From Clostridiaceae bacterium BL-3 (GTDB taxonomy: Bacteria; Bacillota; Clostridia; Clostridiales; Clostridiaceae): a stretch of 64,000 bases of DNA. The translations under genes and the position numbers were made by a program. Every line of letters starts with the position of its first letter. Within the stretch, counting starts at the first letter, position 1. Shown piece after piece: positions 53,610 to 63,175 of the stretch. The DNA lies in assembly GCA_902809985.1 (NCBI GenBank), contig CADDXC010000001.1:248001-312000 (forward strand), in the 5' to 3' direction. The notes beneath the pieces were generated by a model. The model saw nothing but the letters and a program-made list of their open reading frames with translations. It was not told the origin of the DNA and did no database searches.

Positions 53610-55394
53610 CTATTTTATTTTGTCTCCATGAAATTCAAGTCCCAATTGATACAATTCAATACCTGTAACCGTATTTTTACTGTCAATGTTAAATTTAATG
53701 CTGACATCTGCTACCCTCAGGAAAAATTCATTTTGAGACTGCGGATACAATTGGTATTTTTTACCGCTGTTGTCCTGCTCATAATAGAGGGCTTTTCCGT
53801 CGGCGGTTATGGAGATATTTGCGAGATTCCCATTGAGTTTATAGTTTCCAACGTATTTGTCAAGAGTTTTACTGTCAATGGCAATTACTTGCTTTGACTT
53901 TGGAAGTTTATAATTCCCACCTAGGGTTATGTCCGCCAGAGTGTCATTTAGAGGATTTATATTGTAGTACCCTACATTGGTGAGAATAATTATAGCTAGA
54001 TCTTTGGCTGGATATCTGGCTATATTGCTTGTAAATCCAACTGTATTTCCACCATGGTATATTTCCTTTCCGTATTTTCCACTTGTGAGCATCCAACCAT
54101 ATCCGTAGTAGGGTCCAGAGGGTGCCATCTCTATATGATTTGAAAATATATTATCCAATGTGGACTGCTTTACCATTTTTTCTGTGTAAAGGGCTCTATC
54201 CCATTTATATAGGTCTTCCGTAGTGGAATACAGGCACCCTGCACCATAAGCCCCGCTGAGTGTTATTTCATCACTTACAGGATAAACGTCCAAGTAGCCG
54301 CTGTAACCTGTAGAGGAGTACATTTTTTCAGTACCTTTATAACCCAGGCCTGTATTTTTCATATCCAGCGGCTGAAAGATATTTTTTTGAAGGTAATCCC
54401 CATAACTCATTCCACTCACCTTTGTAATTATATATCCCAGAAGAATATATCCGGAATTGCTGTAGCTGAAATTGGTTCCCGGTTTGAATTCCAGAGGTTT
54501 ATTTTTAAATAGGTCTATTACCTTGTTTATATCTTTTAAAGAATCCTGGCTCATGTTCCAAAATTGAGGAAGGTCGGTACAGTTTACAATTCCTGAGCTG
54601 TGGGTGAGAAGATTTTCTATTGTTATTATATTTCCGTTTGGAAAATCGGGTATATATTTTGAGATAGGATCGGATACGCTTATCAATCCTCTTTCAACCA
54701 GCTGCATTATGGCCATAGCTGTAAATTGTTTGGTCATGGAACCTATGGGAAATGTGGTATTTGGTGTATTTTGAATATTCTGCTCGAAGTCCGATTTGCC
54801 ATAGCCCTTGTCCAAAATTATCTTTTCATTTTGAGCCACAAGTACATTTCCATGAAAATTATCCGTACTCTGAAGTGTGTTCAAATAGGTATCTAATTTC
54901 TGTGAGATTTGGGAATTTTCCTGGCTAGGTTGTGCTTTTTCAGGGGTGGATATTTTAACAGCCCTGGTATTGTTGTCCCAGTTTATGGTCTTGCCGAGTA
55001 TCTGGCTGAAGAATTCCAGAGGCACAAAGACGAAATTAGTTCTGATGACTGGTGCTGTTGACAAAATGATATTTTTGTTGTTCACACGTATTTTTTTATT
55101 GTTACTCTCGAGTTTTACGGTATAATCCGGAGTAATGAATTCGGCACTGTCACCTTTTATATTCAGTTTTCCGTTTAGTTTCCCACAAAATACGTTAAGA
55201 GAGAGCATGACTACTGAATTTGAGTCCTGATAGGGCTGTACGTATTCTGATGGAATACTGCTTCCATCAATGCTTATTGTAAATTTAGCTTCCTCCGGTG
55301 CTGCTGCAGTGTTTGCCTTCACATTTATTGCAGTTCCGCTTGAGCATATGAGAAAGATTGACATGATCATGGAGGAAAGTACTTTTTTGAACAT
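53610..55394 (-). CDS. secreted serine hydrolase (beta-lactamase fold) with copper-amine-oxidase-N-type domain
   Basis: 594 residues: signal peptide (1-26), a stalk-like copper-amine-oxidase N-terminal domain (about 40-150, VFVPLEFFSQILGKTINWDN), then a class C beta-lactamase/penicillin-binding fold. SxxK is GSMTKQFTA, the YxN element YSNSGY, and the HxG-type motif YHGGNTVG. The C-terminal part (about 490-594) is beta-rich. Such proteins are esterases, D-aminopeptidases or flavour of FmtA; a beta-lactam activity is not implied. Outside the membrane. Confidence 0.88.
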   Translation of the reverse strand: MFKKVLSSMIMSIFLICSSGTAINVKANTAAAPEEAKFTISIDGSSIPSEYVQPYQDSNSVVMLSLNVFCGKLNGKLNIKGDSAEFITPDYTVKLESNNKKIRVNNKNIILSTAPVIRTNFVFVPLEFFSQILGKTINWDNNTRAVKISTPEKAQPSQENSQISQKLDTYLNTLQSTDNFHGNVLVAQNEKIILDKGYGKSDFEQNIQNTPNTTFPIGSMTKQFTAMAIMQLVERGLISVSDPISKYIPDFPNGNIITIENLLTHSSGIVNCTDLPQFWNMSQDSLKDINKVIDLFKNKPLEFKPGTNFSYSNSGYILLGYIITKVSGMSYGDYLQKNIFQPLDMKNTGLGYKGTEKMYSSTGYSGYLDVYPVSDEITLSGAYGAGCLYSTTEDLYKWDRALYTEKMVKQSTLDNIFSNHIEMAPSGPYYGYGWMLTSGKYGKEIYHGGNTVGFTSNIARYPAKDLAIIILTNVGYYNINPLNDTLADITLGGNYKLPKSKQVIAIDSKTLDKYVGNYKLNGNLANISITADGKALYYEQDNSGKKYQLYPQSQNEFFLRVADVSIKFNIDSKNTVTGIELYQLGLEFHGDKIK

Positions 55395-55629
55395 TTACAT
55401 CATCTCCTTCTATAGTAAGATACTATAATCATATCATAAAAAAATGTAGTACTGCTAAATTTAGGTGAATTTTTTACGATTTAATACAAAAGAGAAAGGT
55501 AAAAGTTTAGCTTTTTCAAACTTGAAAACAAATTATAAAGATGTCATAATATTATTAGAATACAAAATAATTATACTTGATTTATAAAATGTTGTTAAAT
55601 TTATATCAAATATCTATGGGGTGATTCCA

Positions 55630-57378
55630 TTGAAGGTAAAAGATATTATGAATAAAAAATTAAATGTAGTGGATGTATTTACTTATAATGATGATACTTT
55701 GATTGAAGATATTAAAAATTTTCTATCATGTAAACGTAATAGATATTTTGCTGTAGTTGATAGTAAAGGTAAGTTTTTGGGAGTTACTGATATATATAAT
55801 TTAAATAATACATTAAAAGGCAGTAAACATTTTAATATTACTAAAGTTAATTTTCTAAATTGCGAAGACACGTTTTTAAAGTATAAAAACTGTTTTAACG
55901 ATGATTATTTAGATAAATATAAGTATATTTATGTTGTTGATAACGAGAGAAACCTTGTGGGATTTATTTCTTCGGAAATTATTAAAATTATCAAGGATAA
56001 AAATGCTTTAACTATGTTTTTTATGGCAATAGATCATATTCATGATGGAATTGTAATTGTGGATAGGAATTCTAAAATAATATATGTTAATGAGGCTTAT
56101 TCAAGAATTTTAAATGTATCTAAATATAAAGTTTTAAATAAGTTTGTAAGCGAGATAGAACCGGGAGCTGCTATATTGGAGTGCTTAAAAGAGAGAAAAT
56201 CTAAAGTAAATACTATGGTTAAAGTAAGAAGTATAGGGAAAGAAATTATTGTTAATATAAACCCCATAATTATAGATGAGAAACTTTTAGGGGCAATATC
56301 TATATTTAAGGATATTACGGAGATATCTTTGTTAAATAAAGAATTGAAAAAGATGAGAAAATTAACTGGAATAATATATAATGACAGCACAAGATCACAT
56401 AATAGCTTTCCTAGGAGTTTTTCCAATATAATAGGTAGTGATAAAAAATTTATGAATTGTTTGAAGTTGGCATCAATAGTGGCACCAACTGATGCGACGG
56501 TATTGATTGAAGGAGAAAGTGGAGTTGGAAAAGAAGTTATAGTAAATGCAATAGTAAATGCCAGCAAGAAAAGAAAGGTTCCATTTGTAGATATAAATTG
56601 CTCCGCAATACCAGAGAGTTTGTTTGAAAGTGAGTTATTTGGATATTCACAGGGATCATTTTCAGGAGCACAAAAAGGCGGGAGAATAGGTAAATTTGAA
56701 ATGGCTGATAGTGGGACTATATTTCTTGATGAAATAGGTGAAATGCCCCTTTTAATGCAGGCTAAACTTTTAAGGGTATTGCAGTCTGGTGAAATTCAAA
56801 AGATTGGTTCTAACGGTGTTAATAGAGTTGATGTTAGAATTATAGCTGCTACAAATAAAGATTTAAAGCGTATGGTAGATGAAGGAAAGTTCAGAGAAGA
56901 TCTTTATTTCAGGCTTAATACGTTTAAAATAAGGATACCGCCTCTCAGGGAAAGAGGCAATGACATAATTGTCCTTGCAAAATATTTCCTCAAATTATAT
57001 TGTAAAAAATATAATAAGAATTTAAATTTTTCTGAAAATGTTTTAAAAATATTTAAAAGAAATAAATGGTATGGAAATGTGAGACAGCTTCAAAGTTGCG
57101 TTGAATATGCAGTTATAATATGTCAGGAAAATACCATAGAAGTGGATGATTTACCAGATGAGATAAAGAATTCTAATACGAGGATGGAGAATGATTTACA
57201 TAAATCGGACAATTTGAAATATATTATATCAAATATAGAGAAAAATCAAATAATTAGTGAATTGAAAAAAACAGGTGGAAATAGGAGTGATGCTATGAAA
57301 AAACTTGGCATGTGCAGAAGAACTTTTTATCGTAAATTGAAAATATATAGTATTGATCCTGATTTATATATTAGATAA
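55630..57378 (+). CDS. sigma-54-dependent activator (CBS-PAS-AAA+-Fis)
   Basis: 582 residues. A CBS-domain pair (about 5-125), a PAS domain (about 135-235), the AAA+ domain (about 270-500) with Walker A GESGVGKE, the sigma-54-contact loop as GSFSGA (usually GAFTGA), Walker B TIFLDEIGE, and a C-terminal Fis-type helix-turn-helix (GGNRSDAMKKLGMCRRTFYRK in parts). TTG 55630 follows GGGGTG. CBS and PAS parts suggest that it senses a nucleotide and a small ligand. It is the obvious activator of the operon that starts at 57549 through the -24/-12 promoter. Confidence 0.93.
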   Translation: MKVKDIMNKKLNVVDVFTYNDDTLIEDIKNFLSCKRNRYFAVVDSKGKFLGVTDIYNLNNTLKGSKHFNITKVNFLNCEDTFLKYKNCFNDDYLDKYKYIYVVDNERNLVGFISSEIIKIIKDKNALTMFFMAIDHIHDGIVIVDRNSKIIYVNEAYSRILNVSKYKVLNKFVSEIEPGAAILECLKERKSKVNTMVKVRSIGKEIIVNINPIIIDEKLLGAISIFKDITEISLLNKELKKMRKLTGIIYNDSTRSHNSFPRSFSNIIGSDKKFMNCLKLASIVAPTDATVLIEGESGVGKEVIVNAIVNASKKRKVPFVDINCSAIPESLFESELFGYSQGSFSGAQKGGRIGKFEMADSGTIFLDEIGEMPLLMQAKLLRVLQSGEIQKIGSNGVNRVDVRIIAATNKDLKRMVDEGKFREDLYFRLNTFKIRIPPLRERGNDIIVLAKYFLKLYCKKYNKNLNFSENVLKIFKRNKWYGNVRQLQSCVEYAVIICQENTIEVDDLPDEIKNSNTRMENDLHKSDNLKYIISNIEKNQIISELKKTGGNRSDAMKKLGMCRRTFYRKLKIYSIDPDLYIR

Positions 57379-57418
57379 TATGTATACTTTATATATAATT
57401 ATATACAAAGTATACATA
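57379..57418. promoter_or_regulatory. palindromic candidate enhancer (UAS) for the sigma-54 activator
   Basis: Perfect 12-bp arms TATGTATACTTT (57379-57390)/AAAGTATACATA (57407-57418) around a 16-base AT centre that is itself nearly palindromic. It begins just after the activator's stop, about 63 bases upstream of the -24 element. It could also terminate the activator gene. Confidence 0.6.
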
Positions 57419-57480
57419 GAAATCAATAAAGAGAATATAGAATATGTTGATATAATGCTTTTTTTAAAAGCATTATTTTT

Positions 57481-57497
57481 TTGGCATTAAATTTGCT
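57481..57497 (+). promoter_or_regulatory. sigma-54 (-24/-12) promoter
   Basis: TTGGCATTAAATTTGCT keeps GG and GC at the exact sigma-54 spacing (consensus TTGGCAC...TTGC). It lies 52 bases before the start of the AtuA-like gene. Confidence 0.85.
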
Positions 57498-57548
57498 ACA
57501 TATGTTAGGTGTTAGATAAATGACATATTTTATAAAGAAGGTGTATTT

Positions 57549-58907
57549 ATGAAAACAGTAAGAATTGGAGGAGCTCAAGGATTCTGGGGCGATCTAAATG
57601 ATGCTCCCATCGAAATGGCAAAAAAAGATGATGTAGGGTATATTTCCTGTGATTATTTAGCAGAGCTTACTCTGTCAATAATGCAAAGGCAGAAGGAACG
57701 TCATCCAGAAGCGGGGTATGCTAGAGATTTTATAAAAGCGTTGAGAGAAATGCTTCCTATGATTAAAGAGAAAGGAATAAAGGTTTTAACGAATGCAGGA
57801 GGAATGAATGTAAAGGCTGCGGTTGAAGCTGCAAAGCGGGTTATTAAGGAATCAGGATATAATTTAAAAGTTGGATATGTAACTGGTGATAATGTAATGG
57901 ACGTAATATCCGATTTAAGAAAACAGGGAATATCCATGAACAATATGGATACTGGCGAGTCAATAGATTCAATATTGCCTCACATGGTGAATGCAAATGT
58001 ATATTATGGATCAGAGCCAATTGTAGAGTGTCTGGAAGGTGGATCAGATATAGTAATAGTGGGACGTTCTACGGATACAGCTTTGTTTTTGGGGCCGCTT
58101 GAACATGAATTTGGATGGAAAAATGGAGAATGGGATTCCTTGGCTACAGGCATTTTGGCAGGTCATCTTTCTGAATGTGGAGCTCAAGCAACTGGAGGAA
58201 ATTATGATTACGATTGGAAAAATGTACCCCATCCAGAAGATCTGGGTTATCCTATAGCAGAAGTAAGTGAGCCTGGGAAAATAATAATGACAAAGACAAA
58301 AAATACAGGTGGACTTGTAACTGTTCAGTCCATAGAAGAGCAGCTCTTCTATGAAATACATGATCCTAAAAAATATCTTACTCCAGATGTTGTAGCTGAT
58401 TTTAGTGGAATAAATCTAAAACAGATAGAGAAAGATAAAGTTTTGGTTGATGGTGTAAAGGGTCACAAGAGACCAGATACGTTAAAGCTCTGTGTTGGAT
58501 ATACAGAAGGATATAGGAATGTGGCATATCTGCCTTTTAGCTGGCCAGATGCATTGGACAAGGCAAAAAGGGCAGCTCAAATACTTGATGATAGACTTAC
58601 AAATAAAAAACTTGATGCTATAGAAAAGAGAATTGAATTTGTGGGGTTAAATTCACTTCACGGGCCAATTGCTGAAGAAATAAAGCAAGAGCTTAATGAA
58701 GTTGTACTTAGAATAGCAATAAAAACTAAAACAAAGGAAGAGGCAAGCAAGCTGACTCCTGAAGTTGCTCCGTTTATTTTAAATGGACCACCAGCATCAT
58801 GTTTCTTTGGGGGAAGGACTAGACCAGCAGAAGTATTTGCATTATGGCCTACACTTATTCCCAGAGATGCAGTTAAATTTGAAGCTCATGTAGAGGAGGT
58901 AAAATAA
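57549..58907 (+). CDS. AtuA-like protein (DUF1446)
   Basis: 452 residues of the acyclic-terpene-utilisation AtuA/DUF1446 family: IGGAQGFWGDLNDAP, LTNAGGMNVKAA, IVIVGRSTDTALFLGP, HLSECGAQATGGNYDY, and GYTEGYRNVAYLPF. The biochemistry of the family is not settled. The ATG follows AGAAGGTG. It is coupled to a small partner 1 base after its stop, then to a CoA-transferase and a transporter, so it probably modifies a hydroxy- or unsaturated acyl group. Confidence 0.85.
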   Translation: MKTVRIGGAQGFWGDLNDAPIEMAKKDDVGYISCDYLAELTLSIMQRQKERHPEAGYARDFIKALREMLPMIKEKGIKVLTNAGGMNVKAAVEAAKRVIKESGYNLKVGYVTGDNVMDVISDLRKQGISMNNMDTGESIDSILPHMVNANVYYGSEPIVECLEGGSDIVIVGRSTDTALFLGPLEHEFGWKNGEWDSLATGILAGHLSECGAQATGGNYDYDWKNVPHPEDLGYPIAEVSEPGKIIMTKTKNTGGLVTVQSIEEQLFYEIHDPKKYLTPDVVADFSGINLKQIEKDKVLVDGVKGHKRPDTLKLCVGYTEGYRNVAYLPFSWPDALDKAKRAAQILDDRLTNKKLDAIEKRIEFVGLNSLHGPIAEEIKQELNEVVLRIAIKTKTKEEASKLTPEVAPFILNGPPASCFFGGRTRPAEVFALWPTLIPRDAVKFEAHVEEVK

Positions 58908-58908
58908 T

Positions 58909-59226
58909 ATGATAGTTAAATTAAAGGATATAGCTCATGGAAGATCTGGAGATAAAAGTGATACGGAAAATGTGTGCATATTTGCAAGAGATCCAAAATA
59001 TTATGATGCGATGAAAAGACAGCTTACGCCTGAAGCTGTGAAAAAGCATTATAGAGGAATAGTAAAGGGTGATGTGATAAGATATGATATCCCACAGCTT
59101 TATGGATTCAATTTTGTGTTACATCATGCACTTGACGGGGGTGCAACCCGTTCATTAAGGTTGGATACGCTTGGAAAATGCATGGAAGCTGCCCTTTTGA
59201 GATTTGACATTGACTTGGATAAATAG
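58909..59226 (+). CDS. small AtuA-associated protein (DUF4387)
   Basis: 105 residues. The MIVKLKDIAHGRSGDKSDTENVC start and the FVLHHALDGGATRSLRLD end are typical of the small partner encoded beside DUF1446 proteins or fused to them. It starts one base after the AtuA-like stop with GAGGAGG inside that gene, so the two are made in equal amounts and probably form a complex. Confidence 0.85.
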   Translation: MIVKLKDIAHGRSGDKSDTENVCIFARDPKYYDAMKRQLTPEAVKKHYRGIVKGDVIRYDIPQLYGFNFVLHHALDGGATRSLRLDTLGKCMEAALLRFDIDLDK

Positions 59227-59261
59227 AAATAATTTCTAGGAATAAAAGGAGAGAATTTAGT

Positions 59262-60443
59262 ATGACAAAACCACTTGAAGGTATACGTGTTATAGATTTA
59301 ACTCGTGTTTTATCGGGACCTTATTGTACTATGCTTTTGGCAGATATGGGTGCAGAGGTAATCAAGATAGAACAACCTGGAAAGGGAGATGACAGCAGAG
59401 GATATCCTCCTTTCCAAAGAGGAATAAGTGCATATTTTGCAAATTTGAATAGAAACAAAAAGAGTATAGCTCTTAATTTAAAAGATCCAAAAGCCAAACA
59501 AGTTCTATTTGATCTTATAAAAATATCAGATGTAATAGTTGAAAACTTCAAGCCTGGTACTATGAACAAATTAGGATTCTCATATGAAAGTGTAAAAGCT
59601 GTAAACCCAGAGATAGTTTATGCTTCCATCTCAGGATTTGGACAAACAGGGCCTTATAGAAAACTTCCAGGATATGATGTTATAGCACAGGCTATGAGTG
59701 GAATGATGAGTGTTACAGGATGGCCGGATTCACCACCTACTAGAACAGGTACTGCAATAGGAGATGTTCTGGCTGGACTTAATTGTTGCATAGGAATTTT
59801 GGCAGGACTGCAGGGGAAAAATACTCATGGAAAAGGTGACAGAATTGATGTAGGGCTTATAGATTGTTCTGTAAGTGCAATGGAAACTATAACTGAAATA
59901 TATATGGTCGAAAATAGGATACCTAAGCCTATAGGAAATCGTTATGAATTCATATATCCCTATGATTCTTTTGAAGCAAAAGATGGATGGGTGGTTATAG
60001 CTGTAGGAAATGATTCGATATGGCAGAGATTCTGTAAAGCCATAGGTAGAACTGATTTACTTGAGATAGGAAAATTCAAATTGAACAAGGATAGAGTAAA
60101 TAATTATTGTGAGCTTAATAAAATTGTTACAGAATGGACAAAACAGCATGAAATAGATGAAATAATAGAAATACTTCAGGCAAATGGTGTTCCATGTGCT
60201 CCTATAAATACTATAGACAGAGTTATAAATGACAAAAATGTTAAGGAAAGAGAAATGATATGTGAAATAGAACATCCTATAAAAGGAAATATGAAGATAA
60301 CAGGATGCCCTATAAAATTTATGGAGTCTGATCATACAAACTATAAGAAAGCGCCTACACTTGGAAAAGATACTAAAGAAGTGTTAAAAAATATGTTGGA
60401 TATGTCTGAAGATGAAGTGAATTATTTCAATGAAAACAATTAA
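59262..60443 (+). CDS. class III CoA-transferase (CaiB/BaiF)
   Basis: 393 residues. N-terminal GIRVIDLTRVLSGPYCTM, AEVIKIEQPGKGDDSR, and the catalytic Asp region GLIDCSVSAMETI are conserved. Class III enzymes move CoA between acids such as formyl/oxalyl, succinyl/mesaconyl or aryl groups. In this operon it should activate the imported acid to its CoA ester. ATG follows AAAGGAGAG. Confidence 0.92.
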   Translation: MTKPLEGIRVIDLTRVLSGPYCTMLLADMGAEVIKIEQPGKGDDSRGYPPFQRGISAYFANLNRNKKSIALNLKDPKAKQVLFDLIKISDVIVENFKPGTMNKLGFSYESVKAVNPEIVYASISGFGQTGPYRKLPGYDVIAQAMSGMMSVTGWPDSPPTRTGTAIGDVLAGLNCCIGILAGLQGKNTHGKGDRIDVGLIDCSVSAMETITEIYMVENRIPKPIGNRYEFIYPYDSFEAKDGWVVIAVGNDSIWQRFCKAIGRTDLLEIGKFKLNKDRVNNYCELNKIVTEWTKQHEIDEIIEILQANGVPCAPINTIDRVINDKNVKEREMICEIEHPIKGNMKITGCPIKFMESDHTNYKKAPTLGKDTKEVLKNMLDMSEDEVNYFNENN

Positions 60444-60464
60444 ATAGACTTATATAATTGATGA

Positions 60465-60523
60465 TATATAAAATTTGACCTAATAGATAATTACATATAT
60501 CTATTATAGTCAAATTTTATATA
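60465..60523. promoter_or_regulatory. long nested palindrome between CoA-transferase and transporter genes
   Basis: Outer stem TATATAAAATTTGAC/GTCAAATTTTATATA (15 bp), inner stem TAATAGATA/TATCTATTA (9 bp), only three unpaired bases in between. No T-run follows. It may lower or stabilise expression of the distal transporter gene, or bind a dimeric regulator. Confidence 0.65.
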
Positions 60524-60547
60524 AATAAAGATTAAAGGGGGAAACCA

Positions 60548-61846
60548 ATGATAGCTTTACTTGGCTTTATAACTGTAGGTGCTGCGGTTATATTGATAAT
60601 GAAAAACAAAATGGATCCTATACCGGCACTCATAATAATTCCTGTTATTACATGCATATTATCTGGATTTGGTGGACAAACCAGTAAATTTATAATTTCT
60701 GGTATTTTGGATGTAGCTCCAATGGGAACAATGTTTATTTTTGCAACGCTCTTCTTTGGAATTATAATCGATGCAGGTACCTTAAACCCTATTATTAGAA
60801 AAATTTTTAAGATAGTGGGTAAAGATCCGGTAAAAATTGTACTTGGCACTGGAATATTGGCGATGATGGTTCATCTTGATGGAAATGGGGCAGTTACCTT
60901 TTTAATAGCTATTCCTGCAATGCTTCCACTATTTGATGCGGTTGGAATGAGAAGGACTACATTGGCTACAGTAGTGGCGTTAAGTGCTGGACTTATGAAC
61001 ACAGAACCTTGGGCTGGAACGGCTCAAAGATGTACAGTTGCACTTAAACTGACTACGGCCCAATTGTGGAAACCTCTTATTATACCATTTATAGTAGGAG
61101 CAATATGCATATTGTTCATAGATTACAGACTTGCATTACAGGAAAAAAGAAGAATTGGAGAAATAAATTTGTCAGGTAATGAAAGTTTTGATCTTGTAAT
61201 AGATGAAGAAAAGAAAAAAATAGAAAGACCGAAATTATTTATTGTAAATATAGCAATTGTACTTTTGACCATTGGTGTACTTGTATCAGGGAAGGTTACT
61301 CCTGCAATTGCATTTATGGTATCACTTGCACTGGTATTGATTATAAATTATCCTAATGCAAAAGATCAAAAAGAGAGAATTAATGCCCATGCAAAGGAAG
61401 CTCTTTTAATGTCAGGCATAGTATTTGCTACTGGAGCACTTGTAGGAGTTATGAGTGGAACTGGAATGATAAGGGAAATGACAAATGTTCTTGTAAGTAT
61501 AATTCCTAATGCTCTTGGAAAACATATAGCACTTTTGACTGGCATATTTGGAATGCCTGCAAGTCTACTTTTTGATCCTTCCTCTTTCTATTTTGGAGTT
61601 TTGCCGGTAATAGCGGAGGCAGGAAAAAGTTTTGGGGTTCCAGTTGTGGAAACAGCAAGAGCGGCATTTTTAGGACAGATGAATATGGGTTTTCCTATAA
61701 GTCCTCTTACGGGAGGTACATTCCTTTTGATATCTCTTGCAGGGATTGAACTTGGTGAGCATCAGAAAAAAACTTTTCCCTATGCTTTTGCAGTGACTAT
61801 AGTAATGCTTATAACCTCGATGATTATTGGAGTAATTAGAGTATAA
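60548..61846 (+). CDS. CitMHS-type organic acid transporter
   Basis: 432 residues with about 12 hydrophobic segments. The ALLGFITVGAAVILIMKNKMDPIPAL start (parts shown), MVHLDGNGAVTFLIAIPA and TGMIREMTNVLVSIIP match the CitMHS family of metal-citrate/proton symporters. Family members also carry other di- and tricarboxylates. GGGG precedes ATG 60548. It is the last gene of the sigma-54 operon. Confidence 0.88.
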   Translation: MIALLGFITVGAAVILIMKNKMDPIPALIIIPVITCILSGFGGQTSKFIISGILDVAPMGTMFIFATLFFGIIIDAGTLNPIIRKIFKIVGKDPVKIVLGTGILAMMVHLDGNGAVTFLIAIPAMLPLFDAVGMRRTTLATVVALSAGLMNTEPWAGTAQRCTVALKLTTAQLWKPLIIPFIVGAICILFIDYRLALQEKRRIGEINLSGNESFDLVIDEEKKKIERPKLFIVNIAIVLLTIGVLVSGKVTPAIAFMVSLALVLIINYPNAKDQKERINAHAKEALLMSGIVFATGALVGVMSGTGMIREMTNVLVSIIPNALGKHIALLTGIFGMPASLLFDPSSFYFGVLPVIAEAGKSFGVPVVETARAAFLGQMNMGFPISPLTGGTFLLISLAGIELGEHQKKTFPYAFAVTIVMLITSMIIGVIRV

Positions 61847-61918
61847 TGTAAATCTATTATATATCTATATGTCATATATTTATCTAGAACTGTAGATGTT
61901 TTTAATAATTAATTATGT

Positions 61919-61964
61919 GCATGTCAGGAATAACCGTCAAAAATATTTTTGACATGCTTTTTTA
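61919..61964 (+). terminator. terminator of the sigma-54 operon
   Basis: Stem GCATGTCA (61919-61926)/TGACATGC (61950-61957) then TTTTTT, with an inner GTCAAAAATATTTTTGAC palindrome that offers an alternative fold. The remaining bases to 62164 hold the repeat listed at 62056. Confidence 0.8.
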
Positions 61965-62055
61965 TTAATTAGGTTTTTCTCTGATTTCTGACAGTGAAAC
62001 AGTGTTTTCTGTTACTTTAAAGATGTCAGAGTAAATTTTATGCATATTAGCAAAA

Positions 62056-62162
62056 CAGCTGAAAATGAGAAGTGAAAAGTTAAAAGTAAATGAGGATTTT
62101 TAGTAAATACTGAAAATCTAGTAAGACTATTAATTTTTAACTCTTCACTTTTCCGTTAGCTG
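62056..62162. repeat. nested palindrome (MITE-like) before bioB 3' end
   Basis: Outer CAGCT/AGCTG, then a long imperfect stem (GAGAAGTGAAAAGTTAAAA with TTTTAACTCTTCACTTTTC) and an inner GATTTTTAGTA/TACTGAAAATC stem. The layout and the GATTTTTA(C/G)T centre resemble the element at 37474. It probably also terminates bioB. Confidence 0.65.
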
Positions 62163-62164
62163 CA

Positions 62165-63151
62165 TCAATATGTTAAATTCAGGTCATTGAGCATTTGAAA
62201 ATCCTTGTTTACCTCCTGCCCGCTTGTAGTCAGATAGTCACCTATCAGCATGCCGTTTATGCCGGCAATAAATCCAAGAGGTTGGAGACTCTTGAGATTT
62301 TTTTCTCTTCCTCCTGCAAATCTTAAATTTTTATCAGGGAATATAAATCTCATTATGGCAAAAGTTTTTATTATTTCCAGCGGAGGAAGGGGCCTTGCAT
62401 TTTCGAGCCTTGTGCCTTTAACTGGGTTCAATACGTTTAAAGGCACTGCATCCACATTCAGTTCCTTTAGCAGGAATGCGTGCTCGATGCGCTGTTCCAT
62501 GGTTTCTCCGAGGCCTATGATCATTCCTGAGCACACTTCCATACCGGTCTTTTTTGCATAGCGTATTGTATCAATTCTCTCGCCGTATCCATGAGTTGAA
62601 ACAATTTTAGGAAAAAAGCTTCTTGCTGTCTCCAGGTTGTGGTTGTAGCGTTCAACGCCTGCATCTGCCAGCTGCTGTGCTGCATCCATGGTGAGAGTTC
62701 CAAGACAGGCGCACAGCTTTAAATTGGTATTTGCTTTCATCCTTCTAAAGGCGTTTAATATGATCTTAAAATTCTTTTCTTTTCCGGTATATCCCAGGCC
62801 GCTTGTACATATATCGCAGTGCCTGGCACCTGCCTTCTCACGTTTTATTGCGGTTTCAACAATTTTATCCTCATCTATAAGTGGGTAACATTTTGCATTT
62901 GTATGGTGATGGGCGGATTGGGCACAAAATGCGCAGTCCTCAGGACAGCTGCCTGATTTTGCATTTATCACAGAGCACAGATCCACGTCACTTCCGTTGA
63001 ATTTTTCCCTTATTTTATTGGCAAAGCTGCACAGCAAAAATATATCACTTTCTTTGGATTTCCCCAGAGCTTCAGCTTCTTTCCTGGTGATATTTCCTCC
63101 ATTTAAGATCCTCTGACCTATTTCCAGTATTTCATTCCATAATTCATCCAT
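62165..63151 (-). CDS. bioB: biotin synthase
   Basis: Radical SAM enzyme of 328 residues that turns dethiobiotin into biotin. The 4Fe-4S motif SGSCPEDCAFCAQS, the Cys of the 2Fe-2S site, and NHNLETARSFFP are conserved; the Arg ligand region RFAGGREKNL is seen at the C-terminus. ATG 63151 follows AAGGAGA. A BirA-type operator lies upstream. bioA, bioD and bioF are not in the window. Confidence 0.96.
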   Translation of the reverse strand: MDELWNEILEIGQRILNGGNITRKEAEALGKSKESDIFLLCSFANKIREKFNGSDVDLCSVINAKSGSCPEDCAFCAQSAHHHTNAKCYPLIDEDKIVETAIKREKAGARHCDICTSGLGYTGKEKNFKIILNAFRRMKANTNLKLCACLGTLTMDAAQQLADAGVERYNHNLETARSFFPKIVSTHGYGERIDTIRYAKKTGMEVCSGMIIGLGETMEQRIEHAFLLKELNVDAVPLNVLNPVKGTRLENARPLPPLEIIKTFAIMRFIFPDKNLRFAGGREKNLKSLQPLGFIAGINGMLIGDYLTTSGQEVNKDFQMLNDLNLTY

Positions 63152-63175
63152 AAAGATATCTCCTTATACAGTTTA

